This document shows positions 55,936-64,000 of a stretch of DNA of 64,000 bases, one piece after another. The DNA comes from Chrysosporum bergii ANA360D (lineage in GTDB: Bacteria > Cyanobacteriota > Cyanobacteriia > Cyanobacteriales > Nostocaceae): the NCBI RefSeq assembly GCF_029891735.1, contig NZ_JANQDH010000013.1:1-64000 (forward strand). Reading direction: 5' to 3'. Each line of letters opens with the position of its first letter. The stretch's first letter is position 1. Position numbers and translations under genes: made by a program. A model generated the notes under the pieces. The model saw nothing but the letters and a program-made list of their open reading frames with translations, did not search any database and had not been told where the DNA came from.

Positions 55936-58900
55936 ATGTCTACAATCAAACTGAATCTGCTTGGAAGCTACGCAACTAACATCTCTGGTAAAAGCGCTGC
56001 CGAGATTGCCGCTTATGATCCAACCACAAAACGCTTATTTGTCGTTAATGCCCACGCTCCCGCAGTAGACGTGCTAGATATTAGCGATGCGAGTAATCCC
56101 ACCAAACTATTTGAGATTGATCCGTCTGATTATGGGGACGGGGCTAACAGTGTAGCAGTATCTAACGGCATCGTCGCCATAGCCATTGAAAGTGATCCTA
56201 AGACAGACCCCGGCAAAGTCGTATTCTTCAACACAGACGGCGAATTCCTCAAGGAGGTCAACGTAGGTTCCCTCCCCGATATGCTAGTATTCACCCCTGA
56301 TGGCACTAAGGTACTAGTAGCCAACGAAGGAGAACCCAACGGGGACTACACCATCGATCCAGAAGGTTCCATCAGTATTATTGATATATCTGGGGGCATA
56401 GAAAACCTCAGCCAAGCCAATGTCGCCACCGTTGACTTCACCGCTTTTGATAACCAAAGCCAAGAACTAATTGATAGCGGAGTCCGCATATTTGGACCAA
56501 ACGCCACCGTAGCTCAAGACCTAGAACCAGAATACATAGCAGTCTCCGGTGATTCTAGCACCGCCTACGTAGCCCTCCAGGAAAACAACGCCATAGCAGT
56601 AGTAGATATTACTAATAGCATCGTCACAAATATATTACCCCTCGGCTATAAAGATCATAGTGTCAATTCCCTAGATGCTAGCGATCGCGACGACTCCATC
56701 AACATCACCAACTACGCCAATTTATATGGCATCTACCAACCAGATGCCATCGCCGCTTACGAAACTAACGGTCAAACCTACATTGTCACCAGTAATGAAG
56801 GTGATGCCAGAGACTATGACGGTTTTAAAGAAGAAGCCCGCGTTAAAGACCTAATACTTGACCGGGATGCTTTCCCCAATGCCCGTGACCTCCAACGGGA
56901 TCAAAACCTCGGTCGCCTCACCATCACCACCACCAAAGGTATTAGCAACAACAAATTTTTTAAATCCCAACTTTCAGGAGATCAAGAAACAACTCCTGTA
57001 ACTACCGAGGCCACAGGTACAGCCGTCCTTAAACTCAACGACGATGCCACCGCCCTCAGCTATGAAGCTCGTGTCACAGGTCTAGATTTTGGATCCATCC
57101 TTGGCTTGGATGCTCAAACCCCTGACACTGCTGATGATGTCACAGGTTTACACATCCACACAGCACCCGCAGGACAAAACGGCCCTGTGGTATTCAACAT
57201 TTTATCCAACCCCGACTCAAACTTTACCATCAACGAAGATGGTTCCACAACCCTCACAGGTATTTGGGATGATATTGCAAATTTTGCCACAGACCTAGGT
57301 AATGCCGAAACCAACCAAGAAGTAGACTTGTATTTTAACGTCCACACAGTAGCCAACCCTAGTGGTGAAATTCGCGGACAACTGACCTCCACCCCAGCTT
57401 ACAATGAGCTATACGCCTTTGGCGGACGTTCTTTTAGTATTTGGGATACCCAAGGCAACCTGGTCTATGACAGTGGCGCAGAGTTTGAGCAGAAAATCAG
57501 CCAACTCTTCCCTAATGATTTTGATGATACTCGCAGTGACAACAAGGGACCAGAACCAGAAGGAGTAACTATTGGTGAAGTTAATGACCGTACCTATGCC
57601 TTTATTACTCTTGAACGCACAGGTGGGGTCATGACCTATGACATCACTAACCCTGCTGAAGCTTTCTTTGTGGACTACGTTAATAATCGTGATACCGACA
57701 TTAGTCCAGAAGGTGTGCTTTTTATCCCCCCAGATAGCCCCAACCAAAACCCCCTGGTAGCAGTAGCCAATGAAGTCAGTGGAACCACTTCTTTATTTGA
57801 AGTTACAACCGTACCTTACACCCTGCAATTGTTCCACTTTGCTGACCAAGAAGCTGGTATTCCTGCTTTTGATGATGCCCCCCGCTTTTCTGCTGTACTC
57901 AATGCCCTGAAAGCACAGGACATTGATAACGACGGAGTGCCAGGCTCACCAAATACTCTAATTCTCTCTTCTGGGGATGCCTATATTCCAGGGCTGTTCT
58001 TCAGTGCATCAGAAACCCCTTATGGTGCCCTTGGTCGGGGAGATATTCTCATTCAAAACGCCTTGGGAGTACAAGCCATAGCCTTTGGTAATCATGAATT
58101 TGACCTTGGTACACAAGTCATTAAAAACTTAATTGCATCTGATGAAGCGGCTAGTTATCCCGGCACAGCCTTCCCTTACTTAAGTTCTAACCTGGACTTT
58201 AGTACTGATAGTAACCTGGCTGACCTGGTAGTAGACGACGACCAAGCCTCCTTACCCAACAGCATCGCCGCCAGCGTATTCATTGACGTTAATGGAGAAA
58301 AAATCGGAGTAGTGGGTGCTACCACCCCCACCCTGCGTGTGATATCCAGTCCTGGGAATGTGACAGTTAACCCCAGTCCTTTTAATGGTAATCCCACCCC
58401 TGAACAGCTAGACGCTTTAGCTGGGGAAATTCAAGCTGATGTGGATGCTCTGCTAACTGCTAATCCTGATTTAAATAAAGTAGTACTGCTGGCTCATATG
58501 CAGCAGTTATTCATTGAGCAGGAGTTGGCGACCCGTCTGCGTCATGTTGATATTATCGTCGCCGGAGGTTCCAATACACGTCTGTTGGATAACAATGACC
58601 GACTCCGGTCCGGGGATAGCAACCAAGGTACTTATCCTACTTTCAAAACTGATGCCGACGGAAAACCAGTAGCTGTGGTGAATACTGATGGTAACTACAA
58701 GTATGTGGGGCGGTTAGTTGTTGATTTTGATGCCAATGGGGTGATTATCCCCGATAGCTATGACCCAGATATTAGTGGAGCTTATGCTACTGATGCTCAG
58801 GGTGTAGCAGACTTAGGGGCAGAAAATCTGGTTAATCCAGAAGTTCAAGCAGTTGTGGATAGTCTGCGGGAGATAGTTGTTCAGCAGGAAAGCAACGTTT

Positions 58901-60516
58901 TTGGCATTAGTACAGTGTATCTCAACGGCGATCGCTCCAGTGTGCGCCGACAAGAAACCAACCTAGGGAACCTCACAGCTGATGCTAACCTAGCCATAGC
59001 CAAACAAACCGACCCAGAAGTAGTGATTTCCCTCAAAAACGGAGGGGGTATTCGCAATAGCATCGGTAGAGTAGTAGTCCCCACAGGTAGCACGGGTAAT
59101 GTTGAAAGACTACCCAATGAAGCCGTCGTAGATAGTGATGGTGATGTTGTCAAACCCACCGGGGGAATCTCAGAAAACGACATCGCCAACGCCCTAAGTT
59201 TTAACAATGGCTTAACTTTAATCACTGTCACCGCCACAAAACTTTTAGCCTTAGTAGAACACGCTGTTGCTTCTACCACAGTAGCGGATACTACTACCCC
59301 AGGGGCTTTTCCCCAAATTGCAGGTTTCTCCTTTAGCTTTGACCCCCGTGAAGAACCGGGTAACCGTGTCCTGTCTTTAGCCATTGAAGACGAAAACGGC
59401 AGAGATTTGGATGTGCTGGTTCGAGATGGGGAAATTGTCGGCGACCCTAACCGCAGTTTCCGTATGGTCACCCTCAACTATCTAGCCGGCGGTGGTGACG
59501 GCTATCCATTCCCCACAGGAGAAACCGCTAACCGAGTAGACTTAGCACAACCTGAAGAAGCTACTCGCACTGGGGAAGCGAATTTTGTTCCCGATGGTAC
59601 AGAGCAAGATGCTTTGGCTGAGTATTTATTTGATAACTTCCTCATCACACCTTTTGGTGCAGCCGACACCACAAGAGACTTAGACTCACGCATCCAAAAC
59701 CTGGCTTTCCAAGAAGATACTGTGATTTCCCCCCCCAGAATTCTCAGCGGTAGTGCTGGTGATGATAACCAAACCCTAACTAGTGCAGATACAGGTTTGA
59801 CCGTCTTCACAGGAAATGGTGATGACCAAATAGAAGCCAGTGAAACTGCTATGGTAGAAATACACGCAGGGGATGGCAATGATACAGTTTTTATAAGTAG
59901 CCAAACTTACGTAAATGGCGGTGCTGGAGATGACATGATCTTCATTGGGACTACAAGTCCTAGTGGTAACAGTTTGGCAAATGGAGGCACTGACAGAGAT
60001 ACCCTCATCATTATCGAAGCAAGCGAATCTAACATCCTCTTGGGAGGGGCTGACGATGATGAACTGGAAGTTGCCCAAGGAAGAGATCAGCTGCTGTTTG
60101 GTGGTTCTGATCGCGACTTCCTGCGCTCCAGTGCAGAGGGGCATAATCGCCTCTACGCTGGTTCTGGGGATGATGTTTTGTATTCGCAAATAAGCGATCG
60201 CCTCTTTGGTGGAGATGGTAACGACCAGCTTTACGCAGGAGAAGGTGGTGATAATCAACTCTGGGGTGGAACAGGTGAAGATGAATTTTGGTTAGTAGTG
60301 GGTGGTTCCTTACCCAATGCTCTCAATGTGGTTAAAGATTTTCAAGTAGGAACTGACCGCATTCGTATGGGTAGTATTACTGCTGACCAAGTAAGTTTGG
60401 TCAATCAGAACAATCACACCTTAATTCAGGTTGACAGTAGTGATGTGGCTTTATTAGAGATGGTAAACCCCACTCAACTTGACGTGAATAACCCCGGTCA
60501 ATTCCTCTTTGCTTAA
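55936..60516 (+). CDS. RTX exoprotein: choice-of-anchor I domain with CHRD insert plus 5'-nucleotidase-like phosphatase
   Basis: The 1526-residue product begins with a beta-propeller-like 'choice-of-anchor I' domain (about 1-620), e.g. LPDMLVFTPDGTKVLVANEGEPNGDY. It is interrupted by a CHRD domain (about 339-483, VTGLHIHTAPAGQNGPVVF). A calcineurin-like/5'-nucleotidase part (about 630-1240) has GNHEFDLG near 718 and LAHMQQ near 853. The usual DxH is FADQE and the usual GHxH is GGSNT, so several metal ligands are replaced. RTX calcium repeats (about 1270-1445) and a C-terminal module shared with the lipase gene end it. Secreted, likely phosphate-scavenging or surface; catalysis uncertain. Confidence 0.82.
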   Translation: MSTIKLNLLGSYATNISGKSAAEIAAYDPTTKRLFVVNAHAPAVDVLDISDASNPTKLFEIDPSDYGDGANSVAVSNGIVAIAIESDPKTDPGKVVFFNTDGEFLKEVNVGSLPDMLVFTPDGTKVLVANEGEPNGDYTIDPEGSISIIDISGGIENLSQANVATVDFTAFDNQSQELIDSGVRIFGPNATVAQDLEPEYIAVSGDSSTAYVALQENNAIAVVDITNSIVTNILPLGYKDHSVNSLDASDRDDSINITNYANLYGIYQPDAIAAYETNGQTYIVTSNEGDARDYDGFKEEARVKDLILDRDAFPNARDLQRDQNLGRLTITTTKGISNNKFFKSQLSGDQETTPVTTEATGTAVLKLNDDATALSYEARVTGLDFGSILGLDAQTPDTADDVTGLHIHTAPAGQNGPVVFNILSNPDSNFTINEDGSTTLTGIWDDIANFATDLGNAETNQEVDLYFNVHTVANPSGEIRGQLTSTPAYNELYAFGGRSFSIWDTQGNLVYDSGAEFEQKISQLFPNDFDDTRSDNKGPEPEGVTIGEVNDRTYAFITLERTGGVMTYDITNPAEAFFVDYVNNRDTDISPEGVLFIPPDSPNQNPLVAVANEVSGTTSLFEVTTVPYTLQLFHFADQEAGIPAFDDAPRFSAVLNALKAQDIDNDGVPGSPNTLILSSGDAYIPGLFFSASETPYGALGRGDILIQNALGVQAIAFGNHEFDLGTQVIKNLIASDEAASYPGTAFPYLSSNLDFSTDSNLADLVVDDDQASLPNSIAASVFIDVNGEKIGVVGATTPTLRVISSPGNVTVNPSPFNGNPTPEQLDALAGEIQADVDALLTANPDLNKVVLLAHMQQLFIEQELATRLRHVDIIVAGGSNTRLLDNNDRLRSGDSNQGTYPTFKTDADGKPVAVVNTDGNYKYVGRLVVDFDANGVIIPDSYDPDISGAYATDAQGVADLGAENLVNPEVQAVVDSLREIVVQQESNVFGISTVYLNGDRSSVRRQETNLGNLTADANLAIAKQTDPEVVISLKNGGGIRNSIGRVVVPTGSTGNVERLPNEAVVDSDGDVVKPTGGISENDIANALSFNNGLTLITVTATKLLALVEHAVASTTVADTTTPGAFPQIAGFSFSFDPREEPGNRVLSLAIEDENGRDLDVLVRDGEIVGDPNRSFRMVTLNYLAGGGDGYPFPTGETANRVDLAQPEEATRTGEANFVPDGTEQDALAEYLFDNFLITPFGAADTTRDLDSRIQNLAFQEDTVISPPRILSGSAGDDNQTLTSADTGLTVFTGNGDDQIEASETAMVEIHAGDGNDTVFISSQTYVNGGAGDDMIFIGTTSPSGNSLANGGTDRDTLIIIEASESNILLGGADDDELEVAQGRDQLLFGGSDRDFLRSSAEGHNRLYAGSGDDVLYSQISDRLFGGDGNDQLYAGEGGDNQLWGGTGEDEFWLVVGGSLPNALNVVKDFQVGTDRIRMGSITADQVSLVNQNNHTLIQVDSSDVALLEMVNPTQLDVNNPGQFLFA

Positions 60517-60529
60517 ATCTGAGATACTT

Positions 60530-60554
60530 ATCCCCATTTCTGTGGAATGGGGAT
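60530..60554. promoter_or_regulatory. Intercistronic hairpin between two RTX genes
   Basis: ATCCCCATT (60530-60538) pairs perfectly with AATGGGGAT (60546-60554) around TCTGTGG. No T tract follows, so it may act as an attenuator or mRNA-stability element rather than a full terminator. The next gene starts 27 bases later. Confidence 0.55.
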
Positions 60555-60581
60555 GAATAAATATAATCCTCAACAGAAATC

Positions 60582-63239
60582 ATGAGTACACAATTAGACC
60601 AACAAAACCCCCAAATACTAAACCTCAATACTTTCACCATTGACCCCATCACCGACGCTGCTATGGTCAATGCAGCAGCCACAGCTATTGACCTGACCAT
60701 CACAGGAACGGGAGAACCCGGAGCTACTGTGACTTTAACCCTAGCTAATCAAAACACAAACAGCACCACAGTTAGAGAAGATAATACTTGGTCTGTCAAC
60801 ATACCTCTAGAAAACATCCCTTTTCTCGCACAGGGAGAACAAACCCTCACAGCCACCCAAGTGGATCAAGTAGCTAACTCCACGGAAACTACACAAACCA
60901 TAGTCAACCCGTCAGCATTGAGGAGAGTATTTGGCACTGATACCGCAGATGAAATAACTGCCACTGATACCGGGGAAGACTTACAGATATTTGCACTGGG
61001 AGGGGATGATATTCTTGATGCCAATACCATACCCAACCAAGTATTTTTATATGCCGGTCCGGGTAATGACAGGTTGATTGGTAATGATGACCATACCCTA
61101 TACGGCGGAGAAGGTAATGATGAATTACTCGGTATAGGTACTGTAGGAGACAACAAATTATATGGAGAAGTCGGCGACGATAGTTTAATCATTGTTGAAG
61201 GTAGTAACAATGAACTCTACGGCGGAGAAGGTAATGACAGGCTGATCATTGCCGGTGGAGAAGGATTTAATACCCTCCACGGCGGCGATGGGCAAGATTT
61301 TATTGATGTCTCTAACGGCACTGGCAATAATCAACTACTAGGAATGGGTGGTAATGATACCTTAATAGCCGGGACTACCACTGATGAATTATTGGGTGGT
61401 GAAGGAGATGATGACCTGTTTGCCACTCAGGGGGGTATACTGACTGGGGGCAAAGGTTCTGATAGTTTTTACCTTGCCAATGCTTCTATTCCTGGGGTAG
61501 CAGCAGAAATTAAAGATTTTCAACCAGGGAGCGATCGCCTAATTATAGCCGGTTTACCCAACCTCACCGGATTAAAAGCCATATCCCAGGGTTCAGACAC
61601 ATTGCTCTCTGGATTATTACCTAACCAAGAATTTCCCCTAGCCCAACTTTTGGGTATCCAACCCTCGGCTTTAGTGGGGGGTGATAATGTTTTTTCTCAG
61701 CTAGATGATTTACTAAGTCCCGTAAATATCGAGATAGTAGAACCGGAACCGGAACCGGAACCAGAACCAGAACCAGAACCAGAACCGGAACCGGAACCAA
61801 CACAACCAACACAACCAACACAACCAGAACCAAACCCTGTACAAGTAATTCCCGGTAACTTTGAAATCAGCGATATCAATACAATTGATATCCGCAACAA
61901 TCCTACTCTGTTAGAGAAGTTAACCGAGGATATTCCAGATGTTCAGTTAGATGTACCGTTATTGTCATTCACCATAGCCCCTGGCGCTGACTCTAACTCA
62001 GAAATCTTTGCTGGAAAAATTCAACGGGTAGAACTGAATCTTGAGGAAAGACCCTCAGACCTACCAGACTACAACGTTATTGTTAAGCTGATTAACAATG
62101 ACTTTGTACTATTTGACTTTAATCCTGATACTGGCTTGGGTGCTGTATTGCGAGACCGGAATGGTAATGGTCGTTATGATGGGGCGACGCTGTTTTTAAA
62201 GGATAATGCGCTGGGGGATGTAGATCCAACTGTGGGAGTTATCCGTGACCCCGCTGGTGCTGCTGTGATGGCGGTTAATCAAAATAACCCGCGCACGGTG
62301 ACGATTACTGATGGTGAAGGCGATCGCTTGACAGCTATCTATGGTACTACTTTTAATTTCTCTGTCCAAGGTTCAAGATCCGCTTCTCAAATACTCGAAG
62401 CTGTGTTTGCAGACGGTACAACTCAAACAATTCTCACCACATTAGGTAATGCTTCTGGTATACCTGTCAATGTTGACTCTCTTCTAGCTAATCTCCAGTC
62501 ACCCCTGGGGACAAAAAACAGCGATGGTAGAAAAGTAAGTTTTCAACTGCGGGAAGTTGGTAGTAATGCTATTACTGAGTTAACTATTAACAATGTAACT
62601 CCCACTAGCTTTAATCTATCGGGGAATAATTTTAACATATCAGCAGAGATAGTATCAGGGGTTGGTGTTGAACTCCACACCCAAAAAATTCAAATAAATG
62701 GTGAAGGCTTAGAAGCTATTAGCTTGAGAGATTTAACTCCTACTTCTTCTGCAAACACTATGACTATTGCCGTTGAAGCTCAACTCTACCGGGAGGCATC
62801 TTTTAACAATATGGTGGGTTTTTACCTAGCAGAAAGAACTACAGGGGCGGTTGTTGATCCCCTCACCGGTATTACTGTGGCTGGTTTTGGTAATAGTCGA
62901 GAATACCTCAGTGCAGTGCGTAATCACTCAGTGCTAACCGGTAGTGTTGACAATAACCAATCTGGAGGGTTTGCTAATGAAGGTAAATTGGAAATGCTCG
63001 CCAGCATTGATTTATCTGCTCATGTTCTATTACCGTTCTTGGTGGTAAATGGCAATATGAATTCAGTTAGCTCTGATTTTAGTAATCTGTATGTGGCTGG
63101 TATGAGCAGTAATTCTGACCGTACCAAGCATATACAATTCCTGGGTAATAACATCTTTGGTTTTGAGGATAAACGCGGGGGTGGTGACCAAGACTTTGAT
63201 GACATTATTGTTGAGGTGACAAAACTAACCTTGTTGTAA
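60582..63239 (+). CDS. RTX exoprotein with Ig-like N-terminus, EP/TQP linker and DUF4114 end
   Basis: The 885-residue product begins with a bacterial Ig-like domain (about 20-110, LTITGTGEPGATVTLTLANQ). RTX-type Gly/Asp repeats follow (about 115-305, LYGGEGNDELLG) and an incomplete copy of the shared RTX C-terminal module (ILTGGKGSDSFYL, DFQPGSDRL). A repetitive linker (385-416) and a beta-rich region with NGNGRYDG lead to a C-terminal DUF4114 domain (FGFEDKRGGGDQDFDDIIVEV). There is no Sec signal. It probably shares type I export with the preceding phosphatase-like gene, 65 bases upstream. Confidence 0.82.
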   Translation: MSTQLDQQNPQILNLNTFTIDPITDAAMVNAAATAIDLTITGTGEPGATVTLTLANQNTNSTTVREDNTWSVNIPLENIPFLAQGEQTLTATQVDQVANSTETTQTIVNPSALRRVFGTDTADEITATDTGEDLQIFALGGDDILDANTIPNQVFLYAGPGNDRLIGNDDHTLYGGEGNDELLGIGTVGDNKLYGEVGDDSLIIVEGSNNELYGGEGNDRLIIAGGEGFNTLHGGDGQDFIDVSNGTGNNQLLGMGGNDTLIAGTTTDELLGGEGDDDLFATQGGILTGGKGSDSFYLANASIPGVAAEIKDFQPGSDRLIIAGLPNLTGLKAISQGSDTLLSGLLPNQEFPLAQLLGIQPSALVGGDNVFSQLDDLLSPVNIEIVEPEPEPEPEPEPEPEPEPEPTQPTQPTQPEPNPVQVIPGNFEISDINTIDIRNNPTLLEKLTEDIPDVQLDVPLLSFTIAPGADSNSEIFAGKIQRVELNLEERPSDLPDYNVIVKLINNDFVLFDFNPDTGLGAVLRDRNGNGRYDGATLFLKDNALGDVDPTVGVIRDPAGAAVMAVNQNNPRTVTITDGEGDRLTAIYGTTFNFSVQGSRSASQILEAVFADGTTQTILTTLGNASGIPVNVDSLLANLQSPLGTKNSDGRKVSFQLREVGSNAITELTINNVTPTSFNLSGNNFNISAEIVSGVGVELHTQKIQINGEGLEAISLRDLTPTSSANTMTIAVEAQLYREASFNNMVGFYLAERTTGAVVDPLTGITVAGFGNSREYLSAVRNHSVLTGSVDNNQSGGFANEGKLEMLASIDLSAHVLLPFLVVNGNMNSVSSDFSNLYVAGMSSNSDRTKHIQFLGNNIFGFEDKRGGGDQDFDDIIVEVTKLTLL
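61740..61832 (+). repeat. In-frame hexamer/nonamer tandem repeat in the RTX linker
   Basis: Ten GAACCR units encode (Glu-Pro)10, then three ACACAACCA units encode (Thr-Gln-Pro)3, then one more Glu-Pro. Both unit lengths are multiples of three, so slippage changes linker length without breaking the frame. Confidence 0.9.
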
Positions 63240-63428
63240 AGTAACTAAGCTATTTTGCTGCTTAATCCAACTCAATTGAGCTTAAATTTATCCCCGTTTA
63301 CTCTGGATTTTCCCCTACCTGAGCTATTTTTACAGAGCCAGTTTAACCCAAATCACTCTAATATTTCTTGATCCCAACCTAACAGGATGTTTAACAACTT
63401 TTAGGTCGGGAAACCTAACACCACTGAT

Positions 63429-64000
63429 TTAGTCTAAGGTCCAGTCATTAGCGCCATTGAGTTTGATAAAGCTATCAAAGGAATACCATGCTAAGACGTA
63501 CCAAGGAATTAACTCTAGTTGCCAACCTTTCACTAAAATTTGTCGCACTGCTAATAAACTCAGCCCTAGAGGAAACAAAAAGCGCAAGTCAACTTCTCCA
63601 CTGGTGGCTTGTTCAAATTTTTTATTAAAGTTAACCACTGCTCCCTTGACTTTTTTTGCTGCTTCTGATTTAGTTGCTGTGATGTCAGTAAAACTCACCC
63701 CTATTTCTAGCAGTGTACTCAATATATTTTCTAGGGTTGCTTGTCTTCCATCATGGTTGACGACAACACTACCGGAGTTAACATTGATGCGGACTTCCCG
63801 GATGTTAGGTTGTGCTTTGAGGATGTTGACAATGCGTTGCATTTCTCTGAGATGGCGATGGCGTGGAGAAATTCTCAGCCGTAGTCTTTGGGGAGTGTTA
63901 CTGATGATTTGAGTAGGTAGGGGTTTGAGTGTGGTTTTGAAGGTTGCTTGTTGTAAAAGTTTGGCTATGTTGGTTGGGTTACCATGACTATTGGTTAACA
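63429..64000 (-). CDS. HMA-domain membrane protein, 5' end beyond the window
   Basis: The frame is open to the window edge, so the N-terminus is missing. Visible residues include RLRLRISPRHRHLREMQRIV, NILKAQPNIREVRINVNSGS, a heavy-metal-associated (HMA2-like) fold lacking the CxxC copper motif. A helical segment KKVKGAVVNFNKKFEQATSG and a hydrophobic end (DLRFLFPLGLSLLAVRQIL, LELIPWYVLAWYSFDSFIKL) follow. Proteins of this type in cyanobacteria resemble the N-terminal part of metal ATPases. No partner is visible. Confidence 0.75.
   Translation of the reverse strand, partial: LTNSHGNPTNIAKLLQQATFKTTLKPLPTQIISNTPQRLRLRISPRHRHLREMQRIVNILKAQPNIREVRINVNSGSVVVNHDGRQATLENILSTLLEIGVSFTDITATKSEAAKKVKGAVVNFNKKFEQATSGEVDLRFLFPLGLSLLAVRQILVKGWQLELIPWYVLAWYSFDSFIKLNGANDWTLD

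Noticed and set aside
63427-63446. AGTCTAAGGTCCAGTCATT resembles the IS end (AGTCTAAAGTCCAGTTATA)
   Set aside because: It encodes the normal-looking C-terminus NDWTLD and stop of the HMA gene, has three mismatches and no partner end nearby.
1-64000. Search for CRISPR arrays, tRNA and rRNA genes
   Set aside because: No regularly spaced repeats and no cloverleaf T-loop or rRNA sequence were recognised by eye; a tRNAscan/Infernal run would be decisive.

Overview
The window is chromosomal DNA from a filamentous cyanobacterium, most likely order Nostocales (an Anabaena/Nostoc/Dolichospermum/Raphidiopsis-type genome). The reasons are: allophycocyanin beta-18 (ApcF); the cyanobacteria-specific glutamine synthetase inhibitor IF7; a long cyanobacterial-type ThiE; a PedR-like regulator; DUF1517, DUF2103 and DUF6391 proteins; many HIP1 octamers (GCGATCGC); low GC; and large calcium-binding repeat exoproteins. 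The order gifA-glnA-apcF is, from memory, the one found in Anabaena PCC 7120. I cannot fix the species.

Layout. 1-7.1 kb: a decayed Rpn/DUF2887-like fragment, small membrane proteins, a SAM methyltransferase, then the nitrogen/phycobilisome block gifA-glnA-apcF with two well-formed NtcA sites placed for opposite effects (repression of gifA, activation of glnA), and a ketopantoate-reductase-like gene. 7.1-12.5 kb: a DUF2103-clpS pair, a secreted FAD oxidoreductase, a membrane-anchored coiled-coil/TPR protein, and a truncated adenine methylase. 12.7-18.7 kb: a 2028-residue exoprotein with two pancreatic-lipase-like domains around a PLAT-like domain and a C-terminal RTX region. 19-30 kb: gatB, two paralogous beta-helix proteins (one with two SLH triplets, one with a SPOR-like end), thiE-thiS, a glycosyltransferase and a DUF1517 protein.

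30.3-36.5 kb is the first strong candidate for an undescribed system. Two consecutive two-gene modules each pair an OLD/ABC-like ATPase with a separate small putative nuclease: ATPase plus PIN-like protein, then ATPase plus TOPRIM-like (DUF4276-type) protein. They lie directly upstream of mutS. The second module is bracketed by a perfect 31-bp direct repeat.

38.2-44.2 kb is the second candidate: three consecutive, mutually different dynamin-like GTPases with membrane-inserting C-terminal segments. The cluster has no HIP1 sites and is bracketed by inverted copies of one insertion-sequence end. An internally deleted, frame-broken copy of that element sits immediately downstream and supplies the stop codon of the third GTPase gene.

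44.7-64 kb: sfsA, a PfkB sugar kinase, pedR, DUF6391, a glycosyltransferase, lipoprotein and TnpB remnants, an AI-2E transporter, an LCP-family cell-wall protein, a PD-(D/E)XK-like nuclease/TPR fusion, a nitrilase-family amidase, two adjacent RTX exoproteins (a CHRD-interrupted phosphatase-like protein and an Ig-like/DUF4114 protein), and a partial HMA-domain protein cut by the window edge. Six copies of a short palindromic repeat are scattered through intergenic regions. No tRNA, rRNA or CRISPR array was recognised. All family names come from reading motifs; no database search was run.
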